In this document: piece by piece, positions 1-12,419 of the stretch | Numbering within the stretch: position 1 is the first letter of the stretch | Layout of the letters: each line of letters begins with the position of its first letter | Source: Aselliscus stoliczkanus | Lineage: Eukaryota > Chordata > Mammalia > Chiroptera > Hipposideridae | DNA length: 64,000 bases | Direction: 5' to 3' | NCBI GenBank assembly: GCA_033961575.1 | Contig: CM066738.1 | Coordinates: forward strand, 68,557,478-68,621,477 | Position numbers and translations under genes: made by a program | Notes under the pieces: model-generated | What the model was told of the DNA's origin: nothing | Seen by the model: the letters and a program-made list of their open reading frames with translations, nothing else | Database searches by the model: none

Positions 1-300
1 TTTCACTGATATATGGGATATAAAACTAAAAGCAACAAAGGAACAAGACAAACAAATAAAGAAACAAAAATTCATACACATAGACAATAGTTTAGTGCTT
101 ACCAGAGGGTAAGGGGGCAGGGGAGTGGTAGATGAGCGTAAATGGGATCAAATACATGGTGATAGAAGGAGAACTGACTCTGGGTAGTGAGCACACAATG
201 TGATATATAGATGATGTATTACAGAATTGTACACTTGAAACCTATGTAACTCTACTAACCATTGTCACTCCAATTAACTTTAATTTTTAAAAAATTAAAG
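1..300 (+). mobile_element. L1 3' end (5' truncated by window edge)
   Basis: The stretch resembles the end of a mammalian L1: a 'cttaccagagggtaag' segment, then 'gagcacacaatgtgatata', 'tgtacacttgaaacctatg' and 'aaccattgtcactccaatta', followed by an A/T-rich tail near 290. It continues off the left edge. It carries no open reading frame and differs from the younger L1s at 17144 and 35835, so it is an older subfamily. Confidence 0.8.
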
Positions 301-1277
301 AAAAATTGTGTATCATTAGACCACAACTTTTTCCCCCTCCCTTATCAACACCCAACTTGATTAATGCTCAGAACTTCATTATAAACATAAAGGTATATGG
401 GTGCCTTTAATCTTATCTTTAAGCTTTACCTAGCTTTAAGATTCTATGAGTCTAATTTTCTTCTTGATTCGGTGCTAATTAATATGTAACCAGTTTATTT
501 ACAACTTCCCAAAATTACTTTCAGAAAGCTTGAGAGACAGGTGTTTTTCACTATAAATGAAAATAAAAATGTCTTATAAGGTTGCTTTGAAATGTAAAAT
601 TTTTCCAAACCTTTTTCTAAGAGATGAATAAAAACCAGAGTCCTTTAAATTTCAGTTGACCAATCATAAAAATTGTCTTCTAAGAATTAGATTTCAGGTA
701 ATCTTCATGGATAAACGAAAGTTATTGGGAATACTAAAGCTATTGGGAACAAGAATAAATAAATAATTCTATTATTAACCATGCCTGGTTAATACATTAA
801 TAGTCATTTAATATTTTTTAAGATTTGTTTTAATCATGTTTCATTTTAACAGTGTTTAGTAACAAGGAACATGGCAACTAGTAACTAATAATGTCTTGAG
901 TAGATTAGACCCAAAACAAACAATAAAAGGTGAAAAAAAAAGGAAAGAAAAGAAAAACCAACATAAAAGATAAGATGCTCTTATACAATTCCCACAAAAT
1001 CTCAAGTTTAGTCTCTTCTAATGCAGGAAAGAAATCAAATTGCCTTTCTTTTACATGACCCTGGGTTCCTTCCTCATTTTTGGAAAGTACAGTGACTTCA
1101 ATCATGCACTTTCGGTCAAATGTGCTCATTCCCATAGTAAATGTTTATCTTGGGCTTTTAGGCACATATCACTGAGGTAGGTGCCACAAGGGCAAAGAGG
1201 GGATCAAATTCATTCTTGCCTTCAAGGGGCTCATTCTCTAGGTGGGAAGATGGACATGTACACTAACACCTCATGCC
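301..1277. other. Intergenic AT-rich DNA, nothing recognised
   Basis: No exon-like open frame with splice sites and no repeat that I can name. The only longish open frame, on the minus strand near 905-1135, has a low-complexity Phe-rich end and looks like chance. Confidence 0.5.
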
Positions 1278-1400
1278 ACCAGACTGTGAGTTTTGACCAA
1301 GACATGACTTAAGTCATTTTTGTATTGTACATGTCTAGCACAGTGCCTAGAATATCTTAAGTGTGCAATCAATATTTCATAACTGACTGCCTAAATGAAT
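1278..1400 (+). repeat. L2 3'-end fragment
   Basis: Shows the usual L2 end pattern: 'ccagactgtgag', then 'tctagcacagtgcctagaa', then a 'caataaat'-like stretch and 'aatgaatga'. Degenerate and ancient. Confidence 0.5.
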
Positions 1401-1654
1401 GACTACTCATGAGTGAGGTGTTAATCAGCTTCTCTCTTTTTTTATAAATATCAACTCTCTTTACATGGCACCAACCAAACCATTGAACAAATACCATTCA
1501 GGGGGAAAATGTACTGGTTTGTATGTCAGGCTACATCAACCTGACCTTCTATATGCTAACATTTTCATATTGTCTTCAAATAGGAAAGGCTTCATAACAA
1601 ATGATTTAGATGTTTTGTTAGTTAGATTTAGATGATGTTTTTAGTTAGTAACAT

Positions 1655-1870
1655 GAAAAATTGGAGGCAACCTTAATTCAACAAGCCAGGATTGGCTAGA
1701 CAAAATACAATACATAAATAAAGTGGAATTCTATGCAACTACTACAAACCCTGTAATAGAAATGTATTTGTGGGCATGGAAAACATTCATGACATAACAC
1801 TAAGTGAACAAAACAGGCTAAAACATAGGCCCTATAACAGCCTTAGTATCATTTGAGTATCACCACAACT
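1655..1870 (+). repeat. Old L1 ORF2 C-terminal/3' remnant
   Basis: 'aaaaattggaggcaacctta', 'agtggaattctatgcaac' and 'ataacactaagtgaacaaa' match the pattern found near the end of L1 ORF2 in old mammalian L1M copies. It is short and carries many substitutions. Confidence 0.55.
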
Positions 1871-4049
1871 GTGGATCTCCAGAGTTCGCTGGGCCTGATA
1901 TCAGAAACTGCTGGCTCTGATTTATATTTTTCATGCATTTATTGTTGTTCCTACTTTAGAATGTAACTGTTCTCCTTCTATCCTCAGTTTCAGGATGAGA
2001 TTGATGATAAAATAGACAAGGCCATAAATCGAAAGGATTACATTTAAAAGAAGACTTTGAGTGAATGTATCCGGATTGGCCATAGTACTTATAGGCTGAG
2101 CCAGGAAGCACCATCTGAGTAAATTGATTTTTCTCCAGTCATTTTATAGTGCTGATCTCACACTTAAGAGCTTATCACTCAAGCCAGATAATTTCTGTTA
2201 ATATATATATAAATGGTTGTATGCAAAATTGACCCTAAAATAAAAGTATGAGAGGGCATAGGAAGACAATATGGGAAGCAGATGAGCTAAGACTGGGGAG
2301 TTCAAGCCCTGTATTTGCCACTTAATAACCAGGTGATCCAATGGAGGATACTTGCTCTTTTAGCTCTGTTGTTTGTATATGTAACAAAAGGGGTTATAAA
2401 AAGCCAACTGATCTAATTCATAGGCTGATTCCCATGTGGGAAAATACTTTGTAAAGTGCAGAACTTTGTAAATCTCTAAGGTGTTACTATAATCAGATAA
2501 TGGCTAGGAATACCTGGGTGTTGGAGACTTGGGTTTTAATCCTTGCTGTAGTTGTATAATAACAGAATACAATCACTTAAGTTCCTCAGGCTTGCTGACT
2601 TGTGATGAAATGCAAAGTTTGCCTAGGTACTTTCTAAAAATACTTCCAACATGAAAATTCTATTTTGCTAGAAAATAACATTTATGTTTGATTCTTGGTT
2701 TTAGTTTTTCTCATATAATGAAAGACTAAGTCTTGAATTTGATTTTATGGGCTATATGTGAGATAGAGTGTGTCTGTGGGGGAGGGAGTGTTGGGGAGCA
2801 TGAGGGAGAAGGAGAGGAGGGTAAGGAGGAAGGGAGAGAAGAAATTGGAAATGGGAAGAGTGATAAGATAATACAACAGGCATCATAGATTGGCAAAACA
2901 GACCATCCAGAATTGAAGACCCCTGATTAAATGTTCTGAGGAGACAGGAACCCCACATATGAAGGGAATGTTGATGACTTGACAAGCCATGCTCTGTCTA
3001 TGAGTAAATCCATCAGACTTACCTCTCTCCACCCTCATCTCTATCAAGAGCTTTCTCTTTCATGCCAAGACCTGATTTTGGTGCGATATTTGCTTTTTCA
3101 ATTTGTTTCTCTGGGAAAAAATGACTTTTATCTATTTAGATACAGTGACTGTGATGAGTGAAGAGCCCCTGGGAATAATTACAGACAAATACACATTGAA
3201 CTATGGACAATTTTCCACTGAAATAGATTTCTTTCTACTGTTCCCAATTAAGATTCTGTTTTCTGGGATTCAGCTCCAAAATTTGTATTTTCTCCTTGTG
3301 GATGCCGGAAACATCATGTTATTATTAGTGTCTGGACAGTAAAAGACCTGGCTGCATCTAGCTAGGACAGGCACAGGACAGTAGGACATCAGAGACTGCA
3401 CTATTTGGTTAGGAAGTTCAACAAACCAGTGTGTTCAGGCAAAAGTAAAAAATGGTCTAGTTAGCTTGTATTTTTGTCTTGAATTATTCTGGATGGTTAA
3501 CTCAGTACTTTATTTCATCTTGCCTTTCTAGGCACATGTTCTGAGAAAGAAAATAAAGGGCAAAATTAAATTCACAAAACATGTCACTGTATAAGGACTC
3601 TTTCAAGTTTTACGATGGAGAGAGCTAGAGAACATGGAAGAATAACTATTAATCCAGGGTCTCAGTTTATAAGAGCTAAAGAGGACCCTTTACAAACAAG
3701 AATTCAGAAGTCCAGAGGGGTTGGGTGACTTACCTAAAGCCCTCAACTCGCTTAATATGAGGCCAGCAAAGTCATTTCTATTCATGTTTTTCTTCCACAC
3801 CACAAGGGCTGTTGAGTTAAAAAGAATCTTGAACTTGAAACATGTCAGAAATAATGTTAGAGAGAGACATCATCGGGTATATTTGACTGGCATCTAAATA
3901 AGCCTTTGTTGTGAAGTTTGAAGAAATAAGTGCAAAAAAAGATCATCTAAAAGATACCTGTTTCAGGGGAATGCAACCTCTAAGAACAGGTTGGTTATAA
4001 TTTTCCCCTATAGGGGCATCTGTTGAAGAGACTGCAAAATTGAGTGGCT
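1871..4049. other. Intergenic DNA with weak MIR-like patches
   Basis: Degenerate MIR-like text appears near 2270-2460 and 2500-2600 ('gggttttaatccttgctgta' and 'aagttcctcaggctt'). A splice-acceptor-like site and a 19-codon open frame ending in TAA lie at 1988-2047; see findings. No gene is otherwise recognisable. Confidence 0.45.
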
Positions 4050-4255
4050 AAGAGCATGAACTCTGGAGTCACACCAATGGGATTCGAGTTCTGATCCTTT
4101 GTCATCCTACCTTTGGACAAGTCACCTAATCCCTCAAGCCTCAGTGTCTACATCTGTAAAATGAGGAGAGTCATAGAATCTACTTCATAGGGCTATTGTG
4201 AAGATAAAATGAAATTAAATACATGTAAAGTGCCTAGGACAGTACCTGATATGTT
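4045..4255 (+). repeat. MIR SINE
   Basis: MIR layout in order: 'gagtggctaagagcatgaac', 'tctggagtcacac', 'caagtcacctaatccctcaa', 'catctgtaaaatgaggag', 'tacatgtaaagtgcctagga'. It includes the central core and tail, so it is nearly full length. Confidence 0.85.
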
Positions 4256-4880
4256 ACATATGCCTAACAGACATTCACTATTATTTTAATTCTAATTATT
4301 GATTTATATGGTGACATAATTCTTTCAATCATTTCACAAATATTTTTTGAGCTTGTCTGTGTCAGGCAGAGGATAAAAGAGTGCACAAGATGCAATATTT
4401 GTCTTTAAAAATAAAAACAGACCTCTACAAGGCAATGAAAGGGCTAAGTTGGAGCCCCAACAAGGGATACTTGACTTGTTCTGGGAGGGTTTAAGGATAT
4501 AGTTCCTAGAAAAGGTGAGGTCTGAATAAATAGCAGTTAGCTAGTTGAAGGTGGTGGGAAGGGGTGTGGAGTGGAAAATAGTGGGAAGGGGTCAGAGCTG
4601 GTGGGAGGGTGACAACTAAATGTGAAAGATGGTAGGCTGGGGATACATACTGAGTCCCATCTACATTTTGATGGTGCTTTCGATATGCATTTTGAAAAAT
4701 TACAGTTTCAATGAATTATGTTTAATAGTTTTAATAAATGTGCAGATTAAAGTAAGTTGCCAGGTTAAAATGCATCCTGTAAGTGATGCTTTCCTATTTT
4801 TTGACTGACCATGTGGTTCAAGAGTGTGTGTAATTTGGTTCAAGTATGAAAGCTACCCCAAGAAAAATAAGTGTTCACCA
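4256..4880. other. Intergenic DNA with L2-like patch
   Basis: 'tttcacaaatattttttgagc' with 'gtgtcaggcag' near 4330-4370 looks like an L2 end in reverse orientation. The rest, about 4440-4880, is not recognised. Confidence 0.4.
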
Positions 4881-5060
4881 AAAAGAGGGAGGGAGGGAGG
4901 GAGGGAGGGAGGGAGGGAAAGAGAAGAGAAGGGAGGGTAGTGCAGTGGAGGGGGGAAGGGAAGGGAAAGGAAGGGAGAAGAGAAGTGAGGGGAGGGGAAG
5001 GGAGAGAAGAAGAGGGGAGGGGAAGGGAAGGGAAGGAAAGGGAAGAGAAGAGAAGAGAAA
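4881..5060 (+). repeat. Polypurine GGGA/GGAA block with G-quadruplex motif
   Basis: Eight consecutive GGGA units at 4887-4918 are followed by about 140 bp of almost uninterrupted A/G. The GGGA run meets the usual G3N1 quadruplex pattern. The open frames here on both strands are pure low complexity (Gly/Glu/Arg or Ser/Pro/Leu) and are not genes. Confidence 0.95.
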
Positions 5061-7009
5061 TGTTCTTTGGAATTGAGAGTTTATTAAAGAGACTTTTCCT
5101 TTTTATGTTGTTTGTTTTGAACATTTTTAGTGTTTAAGATGGATTTCACTTTAGTTTTGTAATGAATTTTACATAGTTGGTATGCAAATTCCTATTAATG
5201 TTCTCAATAATGGAACTGTGACTACTTTATAGGTTTCTGATTCTCGTGCTCTGTATTTCAAAATCCTGAATATTCTGCTGAAAAATCCTGCTTAAGGAGG
5301 ACTAACTTTTCATGTCTGTTTTTGCCATTCAGAGTCATTAAGACAGAGTTCTGAAGCTTGACAAACTTTCAGATATGGTCAAACGACTTCAATCTTGTAT
5401 TCTTCACTAAGTGTATCTCATTAGAGATAACTAGACAGGTTTTCTTACTAAAGGCTTTCTTTCAGAGAATGCCACAGCTCTGTGTTAAATGTCCCTTAAT
5501 ATTAGAGATTTAAAATTATTCAGAATCTAAATGATTCTCCAAACTTGAGCACTCCCAGATGACAAAAGGGGAAGGATTATGCATATGGACAGAGCACAAA
5601 ATGAGCTTACATCTCTTGGAACATTATCACCTCTGCAGAGACTTCTGGACTCCCCAGGGAAACTGTCTCTTTCCTTCCTCTGCTCCTCAGTACTGCTTAT
5701 ACATATCCCTATAGCATGCACTACGTTGAGATGATTTGGTACTTGTCTGTCGCCACACGGGATGGTCAAATCCCCCAGGTGCTTTGTAGCTATCTCAGTA
5801 TCTAGAACACTGTCTATCAAGAAAAATCTGTTAGTGTGTTGAATAAATGATTGATTCCTAACAATGAGTGACTATGATCTGAGTATACTCACTTCATTAT
5901 GAAATTTGTTTAGCAGTCTTTGTCTTATCTTTAGCTTGATCTAAGATCAGTGAATAAAATAATGAGATCATTTGACACTATGCTGAGACAACTTTTATCT
6001 GATAACCAAGATTTCATCCTGTTGAGCCATAGCCAAATATTAGATAAATATCGCCATTCATCATCTCACTCCTTTATCCAACTAAAATGATGCATTGAAA
6101 TTTCTTCAACCCCAAAAATGGCCATCAGTGTTTCTAGTCATGCATTCAGGTACTGTTCACAATGTGATTCATGTTTTTTTTCATTTGGTATGTGGTGGCT
6201 CCCACTGTGAAGGTTTATGTTGCCAAGGTTGTTCCAACTTTACCATCTGAGCAACAAGGCAGGACTTACGTCAGGACCAGGGTCATGAAAGTGACAGAGA
6301 GATTTGATGTCAGGTCAAGGAATTCACCTGAGAGTGCCAAGAGTATCATGAAATTTGGTTTGCATCTCTAAGCAGATTGGTGTAGGAGTAAATGAGAGTT
6401 GACTGTCAGGGGAAGCATTGAGTCATAAATGCTCCCAGGCAGATCCAGACTTTCAGCACTGAAAAGGATTACAAAGTCCATCCAAGCATGGATCCCCTCT
6501 ACAACATTTCTGGCTAGTGCCTGTGATGAGTAGGCTGACAGTCAGTGAGGGGAGCCCAGAGACAAAGTGCTAAGGCTGGCACTCAAGGGTGAACAAGAGC
6601 CACCAGACAGAGACATTGATTTTCAAACAAACTACTGTCCTAAGGGGAAGCTTCTTAAAATTTTCTCCTAGAGTGGAAACTAAGCTTAGGGCTTGGTCTG
6701 ACCTGGGCCTTTGGGAATCAGGGAAGTTGTAGCTCCTCAGGAAGTGTGGGTGACAAAGGACAGACCTGGTCCTTCTGGATAATTAGGGGTTTACATCCTC
6801 TGAGTGTGAGGTGTGAGGACTGTGTGGGAGACACCAACACCATCAATAATTGTAAACAAATTATTATGGAGTGCACCCTGTTATACAAGAACAGAAGCAT
6901 TCAGTAGAGAGAAGATCATTGAATTAGCCATCATTCTAGACACAAGGAAGTCCAATTGGTCACAAAGATGTGGGACTCTTAAAAGCATCTGAAAGACTGA
7001 TACCCAACA
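5061..7009. other. Intergenic DNA, nothing recognised
   Basis: An L2-like end may lie near 5780-5860 ('agtatctagaacactgtct' and 'tgaataaatgattgattc'). The 66-codon open frame at 6171-6371 has no repeat or domain that I recognise and no supporting splice or promoter context. Confidence 0.4.
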
Positions 7010-7185
7010 ATAGCTGGCACTTACTGAAAGCTCACTATGTTTTAAGCACTTTACATATATCATTTAATCCTCACCACAGTTCTATAAGGGACACTTGAGG
7101 AATGTGAGATTCAGGAAGGTTTAGCAACTTGCCCAGTGTGACTCATTTGATCAATGGCACAACTAGGATTCAAATTCAGGCATGC
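7010..7185 (-). repeat. MIR SINE
   Basis: Reverse-orientation MIR: 'tggcacttactgaaag', 'catttaatcctcaccacagt', 'agcaacttgcccagtgtgac', 'ggattcaaattcagg'. Confidence 0.75.
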
Positions 7186-7704
7186 ACGACTACAGTGCTT
7201 ATGCTCTGCTCCCTTCCCAAGTAATGTTGAACAGCTCCCTCTAAATGGGCCGCGTAAAGTATTGTTTTCTGCAGCTGAGGGTCCTTGGTATGATACATAT
7301 CTTGCAGGTACAACTTGCTGTAATAAGACACATATTCTACTGTTAATCTAACACCAAAAAAAGATAGGTTTATATGTGAGACATTTGCTTCATGACCATT
7401 TTGGAAGGCAAGATTACGTTAATAAAGAGTTTTAATCAAATAGCAACTTTATTGAAAGATAGCCAACAGAATAGCAAGATACCAGTAGTTACACCTTAAT
7501 CATTTGGCATGTACCATCTCCAAATCTAAGTGCTCAGAAAACACACAGAATGGAGAGTTACCTCTGTATACTTCAAACAACCAAAGATATCAAGTCACTA
7601 TAATGAAAGATCCAGAAATGCAGAAATGTTTGCCAAAGAGGATTTCAACTAGATGAATCTCCATTCTTTTAAGCAGATGAGGAAATGAGATTATTTACAT
7701 ATTC

Positions 7705-8150
7705 CTTTTTAAAAGATTTTATTGGGGAATGAGGGAGGGGAACAGCGTTGGGGAATTGGGGAAGGGGAACAGACAAGTTGCTGTCTTTTTGTTCTTCAGT
7801 CTTGTTTAGGAGGACATTGCCTCCTTGGCCCATGTTGGTATCGTCATTGCACTCTTCCCGGATGAGGCAGATCAGTAGCCGGCCTTTGGATGGTCGCTCA
7901 CCGCAGCTATTGGCAGCTCATGCTAGCTGCCAGCCTCTCATGCTGGCTGCCAGCCACTCACTGTAGCCTATGGCAGCCCGCTGCAGCAGGGACTGCAGCC
8001 TATACCGTCACCAGGGCTCACAGCCCAGCTCCAGGTGGAGCTGTTGTTAGCTGTAGAGAGCAGTGTCACTGGCCCTCATATGTGGGATCGGAACCAGGGC
8101 TGCTGGCATCCCAAGCCAGCTCTTAACCAATGCGTCACTTGGCAGGCCCT
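7705..8150 (-). mobile_element. Long tRNA-derived SINE (Rhin-1-like), full length
   Basis: Read on the minus strand, it has a tRNA-like head, a middle rich in 'gctgcagcccctgctgcag' and 'gctggcagcca' motifs, and a tail with paired 'ttccccaatt'-type blocks and CCCAATAAAATC. Flanking direct repeats are ATTTACATATTC (7693-7704) and ATTTACACATTC (8151-8162), one mismatch. The tail combines a polyadenylation signal with a T-rich stop, as in T+ class SINEs. Confidence 0.9.
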
Positions 8151-8162
8151 ATTTACACATTC

Positions 8163-8920
8163 TTGAGACAATCCTGCATGGTATGTTTTCTTAAGAACCA
8201 GTGTGTTTCACTTTATCAAGAAGATTATAAAATTTGTTGAAGTGGCTGAAAAAAACGTTTCAAATGATTTTTAGCAACAACAAATATTACTTTATAAAAA
8301 ATATGAATAAGGAAAGGAAAAGGGAGAAAGAACTGTTTTGTGTTAAAAAAATTTCAGAAAAATTTTCAGACTTAAAATGTCTCACTGAGAAAGAAAGTCT
8401 GTCTCTCACACACAGATTCTTGTAAACATTCTCACTTTTTTTGGCATACGAATTAAATTTGGAAAAAAATGCATATTTAATTAGTAAAACTTACATGACT
8501 ATCCTTTAGTAAGCTTATAGTTTTATAGCTAACATAGAACTAAAACTACATTCAGGGCTAAAGATTTAAATTATATTTTTAGAAGAAATTCGGTGCATAT
8601 ATAAAGACCAATAAAGCAATCCTAAAGAGCACCACAGTTTTCTATATCACTCTTTTTTGAAAAACAATATCAGAATATTCACCATGAAGAATCAAACGGA
8701 CCCCAACCACCTTTGAGAGCAATGGAGAGAAACCAATCAGAACAATCCATTTTGGAAATCCATTCCAGTTACCTGAAGTTTTCCAGTTCTCATCATTTCC
8801 CCTGCCCAGCAAGGGAACTGCAGCACTGCTGCCTGTGGACATGCTGCACCTGCTTCCCGTAAATCCCAAGTAGGTCCTGCTGCTAAGACAATGTGAACAG
8901 GAGTAAAAGCAAACCCTTCA
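8163..8920. other. Intergenic DNA, nothing recognised
   Basis: AT-rich to about 8640, then ordinary composition. No repeat family or exon can be named. Confidence 0.4.
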
Positions 8921-9125
8921 AGGTCAGGGAGCCATGCGTTTGAGTCCTGGCTCTGACCTGATCACCTGCGGGACCTTGAACAAACTATTTAACTTCTCAG
9001 AGTGTCAGTTTCCTTATCTATAAAATGGGAATAATAGTAACAACCGTATTTGCAAAGCAGTCAGCAGATTGTTTGCTCACTTATTTGATCAATACATGTT
9101 AGCTAGCTATCCTTATTATTCCCAG
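8921..9125 (+). repeat. MIR SINE
   Basis: 'gtttgagtcctggctctgac', 'gggaccttgaacaaactatt', 'tcagtttccttatctataaa' and 'tgggaataatagtaacaac' follow MIR order. Confidence 0.85.
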
Positions 9126-9469
9126 AAGGTAAGAGTCTGGAAGGGTGTGTGTTTTATACACCTTTGTTTTTCTATACTTAGCAGACTGTCTTGCCCAGAG
9201 AGGTGACAAGTTTGCTGAAAGAATTTGGGCAGCCCTCTGTGGCTTTCTGGTTGTAATATAGTCACAGTTTAGGTTGGATCTGAGTATTGGAAAGAATGGG
9301 GTTGGTAAAGGCCAGTTTGTCCCACTGGCCTAAAATATCAATGGGTTGGGGTTTACTTTTTCCATGAAAGATGCCTCATTTCTTCTATGAATTTGCTTAG
9401 TAGTTGCTCAGCACTTCTCTGACTCATGATTACTAAATCATAGATTCTCTGTCAGCACTTACACATGGT

Positions 9470-9620
9470 ACTTTTCTTGCTTATTTAATTGCTTCTTTTC
9501 CCCAACAAATGCTAAGATCCTTAAGGGCTGAACCCATTTTATCTTGTCACTATTTTGTGCTTGATTCCCAGTAGACACTGCATGAATTTTTGCTGGATGA
9601 AGAAAATGAATGAATGGCAA
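9470..9620 (+). repeat. L2 3'-end fragment
   Basis: 'ctaagatccttaagggctga', 'ttgtgcttgattcccagtag' and 'gctggatgaagaaaatgaat' follow the order of the L2 3' end (size statement, 'cagtgcct' region, 'tgaatgaatg'). Confidence 0.6.
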
Positions 9621-9819
9621 ATTTTAATGGGTCATGAGTGACTTGAACCAAACTTTTAGTTTGCTTAGATTTCATGCTATTTATATGTGCTTGAAATCTC
9701 CAACACGAACCTAAAAAGTTTTGGGCCGCCAAGCCAGGGAGAGACGGAAATCAAATTTCTGATTTCAAAAATAGTTCAATTATAGCACATTATCTAAGGT
9801 CGCCATTGAATAGGTTTTT

Positions 9820-9960
9820 TGTTTGTTTCAACTGAGCCATCGTGCCACCTGTTGGTAGCTCAATGGCAACTCAACTCGGGCTGGCATCGAACTACCGTTG
9901 CTCAAAGCTCAGCCTGCACTCTTGAGCAAGCTCTTAACCAACTGAGCCACTCGGCTGGCC
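9820..9960 (-). mobile_element. Short multimer-type SINE, truncated form
   Basis: On the minus strand it begins ggccagccgagtggctcagt, has one complete tRNA-like module and breaks off just inside the next ('gatggctcag'), followed directly by the A-tail. Target repeats are TGAATAGGTTTTT (9807-9819) and TGAATACGTTTTT (9961-9973). A second copy with the same end point is at 25553-25700. Confidence 0.85.
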
Positions 9961-9973
9961 TGAATACGTTTTT

Positions 9974-11235
9974 AAATCTTTAAAACAAATAACACAAAAT
10001 CCAAACAACTGCAAATAAAAGATTCCCACTGGAATAAAACTATAATCAGTTACTTTAAATAAAAATATAAATACTACATTAAAGTATCAAAAGTAATTAT
10101 GTACAATATAAACTTGGAGTAAGGTACTTTTTACCTGATAGTCTTCTTTTATCTTGTGTGTGTGTTTAGTCTTAAACAGAAAAACAAAACAAAACAAGCA
10201 AACAAACAAAAACCAGGATAAACTGGAAACATTTATTAAAGTAACCATCAATTATACTGCCACCATATTTTGAGGTCTGAAGAGTTAAAGATTTACTGAT
10301 GTTATCTATAAATAGTAATTTACATGTGAATTATAAATATACATTCAAGGCATAACAATGGAGAATGATGAGCCTGAAAGAACTGTTAGAGAGCATCCAG
10401 TATAACTAATTTATCAATGAGGTCACAAGCCTTACTGCAAAAAAGACTCACCTGCATTTAATCCTAATAATTCAACAAGCGTCATTTGGGTGCATCCAAT
10501 TTGGCGTTAGATGTTGAAAAATAACATGATATCTGCTCTCGAGGAGGTTATAGCCTAGGTAGAAAAACAAATGTATGCAAACAATTGCCAATTAGTGTGA
10601 TAGGTTCTATAATAGAGGTGTAATATCAGATTCCTTGCAGGTACAAACAAGGGATCAATCAATTCTGAGGGTTGGAGGTTTGTAAAAGTCATTTTCAAAA
10701 CAGGAAGTTCTTGAATCTTGAAGATTTGCTAGGTGAGCTGGGGAGTGGAAGAATGGGGTGTAGAGGATGTGATGGGGTATACTGATGGTCCAGGGGGATG
10801 GGGTATACTGATGGTCCAGGGGGAATTTCAATTAGAGCATAGGGCATGATCAATAGATTAGATAAGAGGCTGAGAGGGAATCACACCTGTCCTTCTCTCT
10901 ATGCTGTGCTAAAGAGTTTGGATTTTATCCTTAAGCTAACTGAGGATATTTGGTTATGGAGTAATAGAATAAGATATGCGAGCTGACTTCGCAAATGGGA
11001 TTGAGGACTGGCTTGGGGAAAAACTGGTTGTCAGGATAGAAGCACATACACATGGAATGTAAGAACAAAAAGAATGAATGAGGATTCTGACTTGAGCAAA
11101 TCGATGGATGACAGTAATATTAACCAGAATAGGGAATACAGGAAGTAGTGGTTTTATGGGAAAGGGATGGATCGAATCTCAGTTTTGTTTTGAGTGTATG
11201 AAGTGTAAGTGCTTGTGAACTTGCAAGTAGAAATG
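9974..11235. other. Intergenic DNA with L2-like patch and a 26-bp tandem duplication
   Basis: About 10480-10620 resembles the reverse of an L2 end ('ttcaacaagcgtcatttggg', 'aaataacatgatatctgctc'). A perfect 26-bp duplication sits at 10771-10822. Otherwise unrecognised. Confidence 0.45.
10771..10822. repeat. 26-bp direct tandem duplication
   Basis: The unit starting GATGGGGTATACTGATGG occurs twice back to back (10771-10796 and 10797-10822) without a difference, so it is recent. Confidence 0.95.
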
Positions 11236-11944
11236 TTCAGGAGAATTCTGGTCAAGATAGTATTGTGAGCTCATGTTTTGTAGCACCCCTTTTCCACTCA
11301 AAACACACAGCAGTGATGGGGGAAAATGTACCTAAAAAAACTTAAGACAACATTGCCATCTAAAAAACAAGGTCAGTATAACATTGGAAGAGAAGCTACA
11401 AAATGATAAGCAGGATCAAAGCTGTGGGCCTGCTGGGCTCAGGGAGTGGAAGCAGGTGGAGATGGAGTTTGTGCCCCATGGGATAATGAAAATGAAGACA
11501 ACCCTAGACAAGGTAGCAAAAGTGAGCCAGGCTCACCCCTAGAAACCAGGGGCTTATTTTCATTCCTACATGAATGGAAACTGAGAAAGGTTTTCACCAT
11601 CTGCCACTGGGGCCTCCACCTCATGTGAGCTTCACACCTAGAGAGATAGGAAGAGGCAAATACAGCTTACAACCAGTGCCTGGGCCAGGCCACCCTCTGT
11701 CTCAAGGACCAAATATGACTATTCCCAATATTACCCCAGCACAGGACTTAAAGAATCAATGCAAGACTTGGCTCTGAATGTAGTTCCCAGAGGGCCTACT
11801 TAGAAAGAGTCTTGTGAAATTTACTGAACAGGTAATAATAACCCACAGAGAAGAAAGAGGAAAACAAATAGAAACCTTTCCATTCAAAATAAGGCTGCAA
11901 ACCAAACTCTCAAAATATGTGAAGAAAAGTAATGCAATAAAGTA
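11236..11944 (+). repeat. Probable ancient L1/HAL1 5' part
   Basis: 'gtcaagatagtattgtgagc' opening, a long text without a functional frame, then A-rich 'cacagagaagaaagaggaaaac' leading into the ORF1-like remnant that resumes after the interrupting repeat at about 11945-12385. The assignment rests on order and on the ORF1-like continuation; the family is uncertain. Confidence 0.35.
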
Positions 11945-12385
11945 TAAGGTGTTAATTAGCTATTGCCACAACAATTCTGTCTATCCAAACTCAGTAACTT
12001 AAAACATAGCCATTTATTTTCAAGTACATGGGGCTATTGGCAGCTGTTACTTGGTAGGTGGGCTTGGCTAGATTCCAAGTTCCAGGAACCAGTCTCAGAG
12101 CTCCAGGTTCCAGATTGGTTTCAGGTCTGGACCATGTGTCTCTCATCCCTCTGGGACCAAATGCTACCTAGGGTATGTGGTTGGTTTCACATTCCTGTTC
12201 AGGGACCCAAGCTGGAGGGGCAGCAGTTACTTGCGCATGTTCTTCTCATGACAGATCATCAGAGAGCAGGAGGGCAAGCCCAACAGCACGGGTATATTTC
12301 AAGTCACCTCAAATATGGCCAAAGCAAGTCATATGGACAAGCCCATACTCCATCCACCCTGAGGCCAGAGTAAAAGTGTGAACAT
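11945..12385 (+). repeat. Ancient interspersed repeat, family not assigned
   Basis: 'ttaattagctattgccacaa', 'taacttaaaacatagccatt', 'accatgtgtctctcatccct' and 'ggccaaagcaagtcatatgg' form a pattern seen in a common old mammalian repeat that I cannot name with certainty. The 136-codon open frame inside it (11963-12373) is incidental. Confidence 0.5.
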
Positions 12386-12419
12386 ATAATTCTATTCCAG
12401 GGAAGTGAAGAATACACAT

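Noticed and set aside
4840..5137. Gly/Glu/Arg-rich and Ser/Pro/Leu-rich open frames
   Set aside because: Direct translation of the GGGA/GGAA block in three frames.
11963..12373. 136-codon open frame
   Set aside because: Contained in an old interspersed repeat.
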